64,000 bases of DNA from Candidatus Binatia bacterium (GCA_028278325.1 JANQEO010000406.1:1-64000); one strand, 5' to 3'. Positions 26,683 to 35,672 are shown, counted from the first letter of the stretch. The notes: generated by a model not told the origin, from the sequence alone. A program made the numbers and translations.

Positions 26683-27150
26683 TTACCGTGCCGACCGCCG
26701 TCTGCGCTGATAGAAGACACCGCCGAGCATCAACGCGGACATCCCGATCACACCCCACTCGGAAAGCGTGGGAACCACGGTAAAGTCGGCGCAACCGCAA
26801 AGCGTCGAGTCGGAGTTGTTCTGGCACGTACCGGCTGCGGCGGCGCAGGATGCATGATTGACGTTGACAAAGACCGCACCCGCGGACCCCGAGCCGGCGT
26901 TGGCACAATGGACATCACATGTGTCAAATTGGTTGGGGCTAGTAAACTGACTCGCATCATAACACCCGGCAACGATGACTTGAGGATTGGGGACACCGCA
27001 ACTGCACACCAGCTGGTCCGGCGCTTGCCCGGAGGCACATGCGGTCGTACACGCGGGTGCTGGATCCGAAATGCATTGCGCAAGCGCATAACCCGGTAGC
27101 GTAACAAGCGCGGCAGCAAAGCAAGCGCTAGCCAGTGTTGTTTTTCTCAT
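26683..27150 (-). CDS. IPTL-CTERM sorting-signal secreted protein
   Basis: About 155 residues. The signal peptide is TTLASACFAAALVTLPGYAL after MRK; the mature part is Cys-rich (CTTACASGQ, CSCGVPNPQ, CGCADF). The C-terminus is VVPTLSEWGVIGMSALML followed by an Arg cluster (QRRRRSAR), the tripartite IPTL-CTERM signal processed by an exosortase. No exosortase gene is in the window. An earlier ATG at 27165 is possible. Confidence 0.85.
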   Translation of the reverse strand: MRKTTLASACFAAALVTLPGYALAQCISDPAPACTTACASGQAPDQLVCSCGVPNPQVIVAGCYDASQFTSPNQFDTCDVHCANAGSGSAGAVFVNVNHASCAAAAGTCQNNSDSTLCGCADFTVVPTLSEWGVIGMSALMLGGVFYQRRRRSAR

Positions 27151-27647
27151 CGGATATCCCCTCATCCGTTCAGGCGCGATCGCAGTTGAGTCGATCAGAA
27201 GTCCCATATCGCAGAAGCTGCTGCGCTGTCTAGGCAAATCATGCCCCTCGACCGGGTAGAAATGCGCGCGACTTCTCAGTCTATGGTGCGCTCGGCTTAG
27301 CGGTCTTGGGCGGAAGCCCGATCTAGTCGGCGTTATTCAGCGCCGCTACGCATCCAGCCTAGGGAATGTCCTTACCCCGTCCGAGTTCTTTAGACCTGCC
27401 GGCCTCAGCGCGTCAATGTACCCTCGGACGCACCAATTCTCTTCCGTTCCCACAATCCAATGCGAACTCCCCACGCCGTACGCACTGCGAGCGATTAGGT
27501 TTGGGGTGCCCGGTGAACTCGGCGTGCCGCGCAAGAGCGCCTAAAGCCCTGCGCCAAGCGCGGTTTGGCCAGAATGGTTGACAAGCGCACCTCCAATGGG
27601 TGATGGTTGGGTTCGATTCCACCGGCACGGCCAAGGAGGACCGTCTC
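27151..27647. other. Intergenic region at the left edge of the repeat array
   Basis: About 500 bases without a convincing gene. It contains the promoter side of the IPTL-CTERM gene, the first diverged copy of the 43-bp repeat (27468-27510) and a GTTGGGT heptamer (27606-27612) shortly before the first array gene. Confidence 0.5.
27468..27510 (+). repeat. Array repeat copy 1 (diverged)
   Basis: Full length but diverged copy of the array repeat: TCCCCACGCCGTACGC is recognisable, the central CGAACC is changed to CGAGCG, and the end is GGTTTGGGGTGCC. It marks the left edge of the array. Confidence 0.75.
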
Positions 27648-28454
27648 ATGATGAGAGCCTGGTCCGGTTTCTGTCTGGCTTGCGCAGTCGTTCTTTTCCC
27701 CGCCTCGTTGCTGGCCGGGCCGCCGGTCGAACTGACCGAGTGCGGTCTGCGCGACCTGAAGGGCAAGTTCTTCCTGTCTGGCGATTTAGACTGCTCTGAT
27801 TTTGGACACCACATTGGCGTCAACTTCGTTGGCCGAGCCAGGTTGGAACTCAGGGGCTTCAACATTATCGGTAGCCGCGTGCAATGCATGACCGGCTGTA
27901 AGATCGAAGGTCCCGGGAGCCTGATAGGCGGAGGTGTCCGTGTAGCGCGCCAAGCAAAAATTATCGGCATAGACATAGTCGATTGCGTCGGTCCCGGCGT
28001 GCGCGCAGCCAATAACGTAAATAGGGGACGAGCTGCGATCAGAGATTCGGTTATCACCGGCTGCACTGGCGACGGTGTCGACGTGGATACCAAGGCCGTC
28101 ATCTCGGGATCTGTCATAAGCAACAACGGCCGACACGGGGTGACCGCCGGCCACAAGGTAGTCGTGTCTCAGTCGACTATCAGCGGCAATCACGAAGATG
28201 GAGTCTCAGCAGGCCAAGTACTCTGCGATGAGAGTCGCCGTGGCCGAATCCTATTGAAGGACAGCGCCGTAACCGGCAATGCTCAGGCCAACAGCGAGGT
28301 GCCGGGCGGCCTGGGCTGTGAGGGCGCTAATGTCGACCGTGCTTGTGCTGACCTGGCTTCGTGCGTGGAGCCTAGCCTGCGCCGGGAATCCTCGTGCCAC
28401 CTCAGCACGAACCTATCTACTGGCCATTCCTGGAACGTCTGTTCGCTCGACTAG
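27648..28454 (+). CDS. Secreted right-handed beta-helix protein (paralog 1)
   Basis: A 268-residue protein starting at tandem ATGs with AGGAGG nearby. Signal peptide WSGFCLACAVVLFPASLLAG, then PPVELTECG and repeated 20-odd-residue rungs (GPGSLIGGG, SVITGCTGDGVDVDTKA, SVISNNGRHGVTAGHKV, STISGNHEDGVSAG), the pattern of parallel beta-helices. The C-terminal block CADLASC ... WNVCSLD is shared with the proteins at 37791-39092 and 43705-44430. Beta-helix proteins often bind polysaccharide; no catalytic residues can be identified. Sole gene between repeats 1 and 2. Confidence 0.8.
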   Translation: MMRAWSGFCLACAVVLFPASLLAGPPVELTECGLRDLKGKFFLSGDLDCSDFGHHIGVNFVGRARLELRGFNIIGSRVQCMTGCKIEGPGSLIGGGVRVARQAKIIGIDIVDCVGPGVRAANNVNRGRAAIRDSVITGCTGDGVDVDTKAVISGSVISNNGRHGVTAGHKVVVSQSTISGNHEDGVSAGQVLCDESRRGRILLKDSAVTGNAQANSEVPGGLGCEGANVDRACADLASCVEPSLRRESSCHLSTNLSTGHSWNVCSLD

Positions 28455-28509
28455 CCGCCAGCCGAACGGCGTAGCTGTGTTCGGTCACTCGAGTAGGCCA
28501 GTTCGACTT

Positions 28510-28537
28510 TCCCCGCGCCATACGCTTTGCGAACCAT
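28510..28537 (+). repeat. Array repeat copy 2 (right half lost)
   Basis: TCCCCGCGCCATACGCTTTG followed by CGAACCAT matches the repeat, after which the sequence diverges. GTTGGCT (28571-28577) follows before the next gene. Confidence 0.85.
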
Positions 28538-28624
28538 AGTGCTCAAGACACCGGGGAATACACTGTAACCGTTGGCTGAGCCCCTCTTGACCCCACCAGG
28601 GCAGTCAGTGAAAGTCGGGCTCCA

Positions 28625-29521
28625 ATGACCCGTGCATTCGAAAGCGTCAAGACCGCCTCGATTGACGGCACGACGCTCGCCTACGAAGAGAACGGCAACG
28701 GGGCGCCTGTGGTCTTCGTTCACGGCACGGCAAGTGATCTTCGAACCTGGAAATACCAGATACCATCGATTGGCGGCTCATACCGCGCCATCGCGTATAG
28801 CCGCCGTTACGCAAGGCCCAACGACGACATCAAGCCGGGAGTAGACGACCAGATGCACCCGCACGTCGACGATCTGGTCGCATTTCTCAAGACGATCGAC
28901 GCGACACCCGCCCATCTCGTGGGTAGCTCGTGGGGCGCATTCATTTGCCTGCTGACCGCGATCCGCTATCCCGAGGCGGTGCGCAGCCTGGTGCTCGAAG
29001 AGCCGCCGGCGCCGACGCTCTTCGTCTCGCGCACGCCTCCGCCCCCTTTCGAACTACTGAGGCTGCTTGTCCGCCGTCCGAGGAGCGCGCTCGCGCTCGT
29101 AAAGTTCGGAGCGCAAACCGTCGGTCCCGCCGAGAAGGCATTCCGGCGGGGCGATGACGAAACTGCGGTAAGCACGTTCGGCCGCGGGGTGCTCGGCGAG
29201 AAATCGTTCCGGCGGCTGCCCGACGATCGCAAGCAGCAGATGCGAGAGAACGTGGCTACGGCGCGTGCTCAGTTGCTCGGCGCCGGCTTCCCGCCACTCG
29301 AAGACAACGATGTGCGCGGCGTGAGGGTCCCTACGCTGCTAGCCACTGGCGAGCGAAGCCCGAGCATCTTCCTTCGCATAACCGACCGCCTCCAAGAGCT
29401 TCTACCCAACGTCGAGCGGGTAACCATCCCGGGCGCGTCACACCTAATGCACGAGGAAAACGCCGACGAAACCAACAGAGCGATCCTGCGTTTCCTGGCA
29501 CAAATGGAAACTCGGCATTAG
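28625..29521 (+). CDS. Alpha/beta-fold hydrolase
   Basis: A 298-residue hydrolase. VVFVHGTASDLRTW holds the oxyanion region, HLVGSSWGAFICLLTAIRYP the nucleophile elbow with an intact Ser (GSSWG), VRVPTLLATGERSP the acid strand and GASHLMHEENADE the catalytic His. Related to esterase/epoxide-hydrolase-like proteins; substrate unknown. First of three co-directional genes between repeats 2 and 3. Confidence 0.87.
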   Translation: MTRAFESVKTASIDGTTLAYEENGNGAPVVFVHGTASDLRTWKYQIPSIGGSYRAIAYSRRYARPNDDIKPGVDDQMHPHVDDLVAFLKTIDATPAHLVGSSWGAFICLLTAIRYPEAVRSLVLEEPPAPTLFVSRTPPPPFELLRLLVRRPRSALALVKFGAQTVGPAEKAFRRGDDETAVSTFGRGVLGEKSFRRLPDDRKQQMRENVATARAQLLGAGFPPLEDNDVRGVRVPTLLATGERSPSIFLRITDRLQELLPNVERVTIPGASHLMHEENADETNRAILRFLAQMETRH

Positions 29522-29594
29522 CGGCCTGGCGGACTACCCGCGCCGCACGGTTGCGTTACTGAGATCCGGTCATGTACTTAGACGCAACCCACGG

Positions 29595-30299
29595 ATGTGG
29601 ATTGAACGGGAGGACTGTCTGATCACCAATCGCCATCGCATCTTCGAGCGCTTCCTCAAAGCGGCCCGTTCAATACTCGCTCGCGAAAATGACCAGGCCT
29701 TCGCGGATGAGGTGTTGGTCGAGGCGCGCAAGCAGTATGAGCGTGTTCGGGTAGAAGTGCCGGACATCGGCGGGGTGCGTAACGTCTTTCAGCCCGTGAT
29801 GACGGTCAATGCGTGGATCGTGGCGATTCACCGTGCGATGAGGGCCCGCGGTAGAGCGGCAGAGGACACGATCCGGGTGTGTCAGGAGGTCTTCGATGGA
29901 TGGTTCCGCAAGGTGCCGGGCTTCGCTCTTCGGGCAATCGGCCGACTGCTTCTCTCCGCACCTGTGCGCTGGTACTTCGAGCGGCAGGCGCGACGCTCGC
30001 AAGAGCGGCGCTACGCCGAGGACTTCGTATGGCGGGTGGAGCGCGGCACGGACGGTGAGATGTCGCTCGTCTTCGATGAGTGCGCTGTTAACAAGTGGTA
30101 CGACGTCCAGCACGTAGGCGAACTGAAACCTTACTGCAACTTCTTCGACGTAACCTATAGCCGTCTCATGGGGATGGGCGTAGACGCGACCGAGACGATC
30201 GGGCTGGGCTGTGATCAGTGCGCACTGCGCTATAAGCGTGGCCGAGAAACTGTCATCCCACAGACTCTAGAGGGGATCGTATCGAAGAGGCAGCAATGA
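29595..30299 (+). CDS. ATC-hydrolase-like (L-2-amino-thiazoline-4-carboxylate hydrolase family) protein
   Basis: A 234-residue protein. The C-terminal half has YCNFFDVTYSRLMGMGV followed by IGLGCDQCALRYKRGRE, the Cys-containing core of the ATC hydrolase family. The N-terminal part is helical (ARENDQAFADEVLVEARKQY). Whether it acts on thiazolines is unknown; many family members sit in metabolic clusters without an assigned substrate. Confidence 0.75.
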   Translation: MWIEREDCLITNRHRIFERFLKAARSILARENDQAFADEVLVEARKQYERVRVEVPDIGGVRNVFQPVMTVNAWIVAIHRAMRARGRAAEDTIRVCQEVFDGWFRKVPGFALRAIGRLLLSAPVRWYFERQARRSQERRYAEDFVWRVERGTDGEMSLVFDECAVNKWYDVQHVGELKPYCNFFDVTYSRLMGMGVDATETIGLGCDQCALRYKRGRETVIPQTLEGIVSKRQQ

Positions 30300-30389
30300 C
30301 GTGACGACCGAGCCGAGGGCCCGCCGCCTAGCAGATCGTCGCTAGAGTTGGATATCGTATTGGGCCGACATTGTCCCTAAACTGCCAGC

Positions 30390-31703
30390 ATGCCGGGTTC
30401 GCTGTGGTCGAGCGCCGTGGAGAAGGCGGCGCGCACCCCCTCTACTCGCAACCGCGCGGTCGACCTGCTGCGTGCGCTCTCCATCCTGGTGGTCGTCTTC
30501 GGGCACTGGCTGCTTGCCGCGCCGTGGGTCGACGCCGACGGCGCCCATATCGACCACCTCCTCGCCCGCGCTGAATGGACGCAATGGCTCACCTGGCTGC
30601 TTCAGGTCATGCCGGTTTTCTTCTTCGTGGGCGGTTACTCGAACGGCGCCTCATGGGACGCCGCTCAGCGCGATAGCCAGCCCTACAGCGCGTGGCTCGC
30701 CGACCGTATGCGACGGCTTCTGCGCCCGGTCCTCGTGCTGATCCTCTTTTGGGCCGTCGCCGCCGTCATCGCCACGGCCGCCGGCATCGAGCCCCCGATG
30801 ATCCGCGTCGGCTCACAGGTCGCGTTCATCCCAACCTGGTTCCTGGCCGTCTACAGTGCAGTCGTCCTTCTCGCGCCCGCCGCGCGCAACGCCTGGAAGC
30901 GATGGGGGATGATCTCCGTGTGGTCGCTGGCGCTGCTCGCGATGCTGGGCGACCTCGTCTACTTCGGCCTTGGCCTACACGGCCCCGGGTGGGTCAACTA
31001 CCTATTCGTGTGGCTGGCCGTCCACCAGCTTGGCTTTGCCTGGCTCGACGGTGTTTTCCGCTCGCGTGTTCGCGCAGCGACCTGGTGTTGCACCGGCCTG
31101 GCGCTGCTCGTGGTGATGACTGAACTCGGTCCATGGCCGCGAAGCCTGGTAGGCGTGCCGGGAGAAAGCGTGAGCAACACGACGCCACCTCACCTGCCGA
31201 TTCTGGCGCTCACCGCCTTCCAGTTCGGCGCGGTTATGCTGGCCGAAGCTCGACTGCGGCGTATGCTCGATAAGGCGGGGGTGTGGACCGCGACCGTTCT
31301 GATCAACGGGATGATCATGACCATCTTTCTCTGGCACAACACGGCCATGGTGCTTCTGTTCGGTGCAGCCATCCTCCTGGGCGGGGTCGGCCTACACGCC
31401 GACCCCGCCTCGGGTGTGTGGTGGCTGGCCCGGCTGCCGTGGTTGGCGGTCTTCCTCGTCGGCATGCTCCCGCTCCTAGGCCTGTTCTCCCGCTTCGAGC
31501 GCCCATCCGCACGTTCCGGCCCACCTCCCGCAGCGTGGCGCCAAGTGATGGGCACGCTCCTTGCGTGCCTCGGGCTTGCGCTTCTCGCCTATCATGGCGT
31601 CAGCGATGATGGCCCGCTCGGCCTGCGAGTCGAACCGCTTCTTTTGACTTTCGGCGGCTTCGCATTGTTGCGCATACGTACGACCAGCCTACGCGGTAGC
31701 TAG
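30390..31703 (+). CDS. Acyltransferase 3 family membrane protein
   Basis: A 437-residue protein with about ten membrane segments. The N-terminal RNRAVDLLRALSILVVVFGHW carries the conserved Arg and His of acyltransferase-3 enzymes that O-acylate surface carbohydrates or lipids, and MPVFFFVGGYSNGASWD is the second motif. Actinobacterial relatives have the same long form. It has high local GC. Last gene before repeat 3. Confidence 0.88.
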   Translation: MPGSLWSSAVEKAARTPSTRNRAVDLLRALSILVVVFGHWLLAAPWVDADGAHIDHLLARAEWTQWLTWLLQVMPVFFFVGGYSNGASWDAAQRDSQPYSAWLADRMRRLLRPVLVLILFWAVAAVIATAAGIEPPMIRVGSQVAFIPTWFLAVYSAVVLLAPAARNAWKRWGMISVWSLALLAMLGDLVYFGLGLHGPGWVNYLFVWLAVHQLGFAWLDGVFRSRVRAATWCCTGLALLVVMTELGPWPRSLVGVPGESVSNTTPPHLPILALTAFQFGAVMLAEARLRRMLDKAGVWTATVLINGMIMTIFLWHNTAMVLLFGAAILLGGVGLHADPASGVWWLARLPWLAVFLVGMLPLLGLFSRFERPSARSGPPPAAWRQVMGTLLACLGLALLAYHGVSDDGPLGLRVEPLLLTFGGFALLRIRTTSLRGS

Positions 31704-31818
31704 GCACGTGAGACAAGCCCAAAACCGAAAACGGAAACGTGATATTGCGAGAAACGGTGTGGGGGCTCGGTTACAACTGACGAGCCTCTGGGTCGGTGGA
31801 ACAGTCGATGACTCCGGC

Positions 31819-31861
31819 TCCCCGGGCCGTACGCTTTGCGAACCATTCGGTTCGAGGTGCC
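31819..31861 (+). repeat. Array repeat copy 3
   Basis: Intact 43-bp copy: TCCCCGGGCCGTACGCTTTG, then CGAACCATTCGGTTCG, then AGGTGCC. CGAACC and GGTTCG form a six-pair stem with loop ATTC. GTTAGCC follows at 31922-31928, just before the next gene. Confidence 0.97.
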
Positions 31862-31946
31862 CATTCCCTAGGCAGGATGCCTCGGCTCGCGGAAGTTGCG
31901 TTATCCTGACTCGGCGGTGAAGTTAGCCAATCCACCGTGACCTGAG

Positions 31947-33296
31947 ATGCCGACATCGCCTGAGACAAGATACGCTGACACCCCTGACGGGAGTGTCGCT
32001 TACCAGCAGTTCGGCGACGGCCCGCGTGACCTCGTGCTTGTTACCGACTGGTACACTCCCATTGAGACAGTGTGGGAAGATCCGCGCGCCGAGAGATTCT
32101 TCGCGGACCTGGCGACGTTCAGCAGAGTTGTCCTCTTCGACAACCGGGGCAAGGGCGTCTCTGACCCCATCCCGGCGGGGGTCACGTCCGTAGGGCCGAG
32201 CATGGAGATGGCGGCAGAGGATATAGGCGCTGTCATGGACGCGGTGGGTTCGAAACAAGCCGCGATTTTCGGCATTGGGTTTGGGTGTTGCTATGCAGCC
32301 TTTTTCGCTGCGACGGCTCCCACACGGGTTGATCGACTAGTGCTGGTCGATGGTGTGCCTCGCATACATGCCACCGACGACTATCCGACTGGTCTTTCCC
32401 AGGAGTCCGTTGCGCACCTCTTGGATCAGATCATTACGGAGCACGGGACGGGCAACTTGCTGAAACTCGTTGATCCTGCCGCCTACGAAGACCCCCAGCT
32501 TCGTCGATGGTATGCCCGCAACGAGCGGATTGGTCTTCCTCGAAAGGTGGTGAAACTGTTCTGGTCGTCCTTTACAGAGACCGAGGTCGGCCCCGCGCTC
32601 CCAGCAATCACAGCTCCAACACTCGTGATGAACAGAGCAAAAAGCCGTTCCTACCCGGTAGAGGGTGGCCGGTATCTGGCCGAACACATACCCCATGCAG
32701 AGTTTCGTGAGCTGCCGGGTGGAGACCAGCTGTTCTTCATGGCAAATCCGAACCCTATCATCGAGGAGGCCAGAGAGTTCTTGACCGGAGTGAGGGAAGC
32801 GCCTGCGATAGACCGGATACTAGCTACTATCCTGTTCACGGACATTGTGGGATCGACCGAGCAGCTTGCGCGCTTGGGTGACAGAGATTGGCGTGACCGG
32901 CTTCTACGCCACCACGACCTCGTTCGACGTGAACTCTCGCGGTTTCGCGGTAGAGAGATAGACACGGCCGGCGACGGCTTCCTTGCCACCTTCGACGGAC
33001 CCGCGCGCGCGATTCAATGCGCAGTTGCCATCCGAGAGGGCGTGAAACTTCTCGACCTTCAGATCCGTGCGGGGATCCATGCTGGTGAGTGCGAACTCAT
33101 GGGCGACAAGATCGGAGGGATTGCCGTTCACACTGCCTCGCGGGTGATGAGTACCGCGAAGCCGGAAGAGATTCTAGTATCGAGAACCGTGAAGGATTTG
33201 GTTGCGGGGTCAGGTCTGATGTTCGAGGACTGCGGATCTCACACGCTCAAGGGCGTTCCCGAGCCCTGGCAGCTCTTCGCTTTGCGAGAGCCGTAG
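31947..33296 (+). CDS. Alpha/beta-hydrolase-like - class III cyclase fusion
   Basis: A 449-residue relative of the protein at 20255-21595: hydrolase-like domain (about 1-275), then cyclase (ATILFTDIVGSTEQLARLG, EIDTAGDGFLATFDGP, GIAVHTASRVMSTA). The nucleophile elbow reads FGIGFGCCYAAFFAATAP, so the catalytic Ser is replaced by Gly and the hydrolase domain is probably inactive. Metal-binding Asp residues and the Arg are kept; the adenine-type Lys is Asp here. Only gene between repeats 3 and 4. Confidence 0.88.
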   Translation: MPTSPETRYADTPDGSVAYQQFGDGPRDLVLVTDWYTPIETVWEDPRAERFFADLATFSRVVLFDNRGKGVSDPIPAGVTSVGPSMEMAAEDIGAVMDAVGSKQAAIFGIGFGCCYAAFFAATAPTRVDRLVLVDGVPRIHATDDYPTGLSQESVAHLLDQIITEHGTGNLLKLVDPAAYEDPQLRRWYARNERIGLPRKVVKLFWSSFTETEVGPALPAITAPTLVMNRAKSRSYPVEGGRYLAEHIPHAEFRELPGGDQLFFMANPNPIIEEAREFLTGVREAPAIDRILATILFTDIVGSTEQLARLGDRDWRDRLLRHHDLVRRELSRFRGREIDTAGDGFLATFDGPARAIQCAVAIREGVKLLDLQIRAGIHAGECELMGDKIGGIAVHTASRVMSTAKPEEILVSRTVKDLVAGSGLMFEDCGSHTLKGVPEPWQLFALREP

Positions 33297-33314
33297 CGCA
33301 AGCAAGGAGAGCCG

Positions 33315-33321
33315 GGCTAAC
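33315..33321 (+). other. GGCTAAC heptamer, inverse-core-like
   Basis: GGCTAAC lies 18 bases after the stop of the preceding gene and is the exact reverse complement of the GTTAGCC at 31922-31928 that precedes the same gene. This is the relation expected between the two outer core boxes of one integron cassette. Confidence 0.4.
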
Positions 33322-33348
33322 AAGCTGAAACACCGATGCAGGGCGAAC

Positions 33349-33377
33349 TCGCCGGGCCGTACGCTTTGCTAACAAGC
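33349..33377 (+). repeat. Array repeat copy 4 (right half replaced)
   Basis: TCGCCGGGCCGTACGCTTTG matches the left half, then the sequence changes to CTAACAAGCGGGC. The decamer GCTAACAAGC here (33368-33377) also occurs 52 bases upstream (33316-33325). Confidence 0.8.
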
Positions 33378-33498
33378 GGGCCGCACCACACAGATTTGTC
33401 TGATTCAGGGTTGGCCAGCATTGGCATTGTGGTGCTGGATGAGACTCGATAGTCTCGTTGACCTCGGAGATCGACGAAGCACATCGGAGGTATTGCTC

Positions 33499-33801
33499 AT
33501 GTCAGCCTACTTGGTCGCGAACTACAAACTCACCAATCCGGCGGCGTATCGGGACTACGTTCCCGCCGTGCTTCCAACATTAGAACCGCATGGCGCAGAA
33601 GTACTGGTTGCAGACTACGATAGTGAAACCGTCGAGGGGACACCTCGCGATGTAACTATCGTCGTGCGGTTTCCATCCAAAGAAGCGGCCCGAGCTTGGT
33701 ATCAGTCACCGGAGTACCAGGCCATCATTCACCTGCGGACCGAGAATACCGACGGCTTTGTCGTGTTCGTAGATCACTTCACGACGCCGTATGCCGGGTA
33801 A
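33499..33801 (+). CDS. DUF1330 family protein
   Basis: A 100-residue protein; ATG 33499 has GGAGGTATTG upstream. SAYLVANYKLTNPAAYRDYV, then ARAWYQSPEYQAIIHLR and DGFVVFVDHF are the DUF1330 pattern. The only gene between repeats 4 and 5 and the smallest unit of the array. Confidence 0.88.
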   Translation: MSAYLVANYKLTNPAAYRDYVPAVLPTLEPHGAEVLVADYDSETVEGTPRDVTIVVRFPSKEAARAWYQSPEYQAIIHLRTENTDGFVVFVDHFTTPYAG

Positions 33802-33869
33802 TCATCCGCGGGCCGAGCAACAAAGCGCCACAGCTGTTCGCCCGCCCGGGTTCGAAGGCTTGGCCCATG

Positions 33870-33911
33870 TCCCCGGGGCGTACGCTTTGCGAACCATTCG
33901 GTTCGAGGTGC
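33870..33911 (+). repeat. Array repeat copy 5
   Basis: TCCCCGGGGCGTACGCTTTG with an intact CGAACCATTCGGTTCG stem-loop and AGGTGC end. CTTAGCC with AATCC follows at 34017-34023, matching the TTAGCCAATCC seen after copy 3. Confidence 0.96.
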
Positions 33912-34064
33912 AGGTAGCCCGGGTTCGTCCATAAGGGATATGCCTTAAGAAGCCACCGCGCCGGTGCTCTCCTGTGAGACCAGCACGTAGCCGCCTTCTC
34001 ATCGCAGCTTCGTGAGCTTAGCCAATCCTGGGCTCACCGTTGCCGGCCCGCTATCGTTTCCCGC

Positions 34065-35585
34065 GTGGGAGTGCTCGACGAGCCCGTCCGCGGGATGGAG
34101 TGGCCGCCGTGGTTCAACTCACTTAGTGGGTTAGAGCGTGCGCGGGCGATGGCCACCACGCTCGTGCCGCCGATTCCCATCTCACGTCTGCTTGGGGTGA
34201 AGACAGCCCATGTAAGCCCCGGTCTCGTGGTCCATTCGATGCCGGCGGCGGAGTCACTAGTTGGGGCCAATGGGCAGGTCGTGTTCGGGCCGCTGATGGT
34301 CGGCGCGCTGCAGGGCGCTCTGATGACTGCAGCGGGGCCTGGACAAGACGTGCAGCTTCTGACGTCGTTCAGCAACAACTTTCGACCGGCACGCCCCAGC
34401 CCGGGTCACCTCTTGGCGCGCGCACATGTCGTAAACGCGAGCAGCCTATTCGCTTATGCCGAAGTCCTTGTCGAGGATAGCGAGGGACGCCAGCTAGCCA
34501 ATGGCGGTGGGCAAGGGGCGATGGTCACCCTCGATCCGCCGCCGCCCCCGCCACCGTCTCCATTGGAGCCGATAGAGGAGCCCACATGGGCCACGCCCGA
34601 TCCCTGGCAGCGCCCCGCGGCTGCCAGTATATCACCCTCACTTTGGGACACGACAGACGGTGTAGACATATTCCGGGCCATATCCAGCGGTAAACTGAGA
34701 ACAAATCTGAACGGCCTCCTCGGTCTTCGCATTTTCGATGTCGAACGGGGCAAGCTCGGGCTCGAGATGCCGGCGAGCAAATGGTTCTGTGCCAAGCCGG
34801 GCATCATCACGCCTTCAATCCTCACCGTCTTGATCGACTTCGCCACGTGGGGTTGTGGCCTGACCATGCTCAAGGCGGGCGAGACCTTCGTTGGGCTTGA
34901 CGGCCACATGCGCTTCTATCGTGAGGTCGTGCCCGATGGCCGGCCAATTCGTGCGGAGGCTTGCCACGAGTTCGACAGTGGGAGCGGAGTGTTCGTAATT
35001 TCGACGGTTGTCTATGATGCCGACGGAGGGAGAGTAGCCACGGTCGCCGCGTCGGGAGCCCGTGTCGACAACGCTCTGCGCAGACGGCCGCGGCGTCGGG
35101 CCTCCGAGAGAATGCTATGCACCATCCTTTTCACTGATATCGTTGATTCCACCGCGCGCGCCGAATCTATGGGTGATGCCGCTTGGCACGAACTGCTCCA
35201 GCGCCATCACGAAGCGGCGCGCCGCGAAATCGCTGTGTGCGACGGCCACGAGGTTAAGACTACGGGCGATGGCTTGCTGGTACGCTTCGCTTCGCCCGCT
35301 CGTGCGTTGGACTGCGCTGTGCGCATCCGTCAGTCGATGGATGCTCTTGGTGTTAAGATCCGCGCCGGCATGCATACCGGTGAGTGTGAAGTAACCGAAG
35401 AAGATGTCGTCGGCCTCGCTGTGCACCTGGCGTCGCGCATTCAGGCCCAGGCAGCCCCCGGCGAGGTACTGGCATCATCGACCGTGAAGGATCTAGCCGT
35501 GGGCGGTGGCAATCGATTCGAGGATCGCGGTGACCATCGACTCAAAGGGATCGAGGAACCCTGGCGGCTTTGGTCCGTATGCTAG
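34065..35585 (+). CDS. Double hot-dog thioesterase - class III cyclase fusion
   Basis: A 506-residue protein with three parts: a PaaI-like hot-dog domain (about 30-160, PLMVGALQGALMTAAGPGQD), a second hot-dog domain (about 195-340, SILTVLIDFATWGCGLTMLK) and a cyclase domain (CTILFTDIVDSTARAESMG, EVKTTGDGLLVRFASP, VGLAVHLASRIQAQA). Both metal Asp residues, the adenine-type Lys and the Arg are kept. A proline tract PPPPPPPSP joins the hot-dog domains. Hot-dog domains bind acyl-CoA, so an acyl-CoA-sensing cyclase is plausible. The start is GTG; ATG 34095 is an alternative. Confidence 0.85.
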   Translation: MGVLDEPVRGMEWPPWFNSLSGLERARAMATTLVPPIPISRLLGVKTAHVSPGLVVHSMPAAESLVGANGQVVFGPLMVGALQGALMTAAGPGQDVQLLTSFSNNFRPARPSPGHLLARAHVVNASSLFAYAEVLVEDSEGRQLANGGGQGAMVTLDPPPPPPPSPLEPIEEPTWATPDPWQRPAAASISPSLWDTTDGVDIFRAISSGKLRTNLNGLLGLRIFDVERGKLGLEMPASKWFCAKPGIITPSILTVLIDFATWGCGLTMLKAGETFVGLDGHMRFYREVVPDGRPIRAEACHEFDSGSGVFVISTVVYDADGGRVATVAASGARVDNALRRRPRRRASERMLCTILFTDIVDSTARAESMGDAAWHELLQRHHEAARREIAVCDGHEVKTTGDGLLVRFASPARALDCAVRIRQSMDALGVKIRAGMHTGECEVTEEDVVGLAVHLASRIQAQAAPGEVLASSTVKDLAVGGGNRFEDRGDHRLKGIEEPWRLWSVC

Positions 35586-35629
35586 CGCGGGGATGAGTCG
35601 CGATCCGTTGTGCTACCCCCGGGGCGAAC

Positions 35630-35672
35630 TCCCCGCGCCGCACGCTTTGCGAACCATTCGGTTCGAGGTGCC
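35630..35672 (+). repeat. Array repeat copy 6
   Basis: TCCCCGCGCCGCACGCTTTG plus the intact palindromic CGAACCATTCGGTTCG and AGGTGCC. It lies 44 bases after a plus-strand stop and 27 bases before the 3' end of the next, minus-strand gene. Confidence 0.97.
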
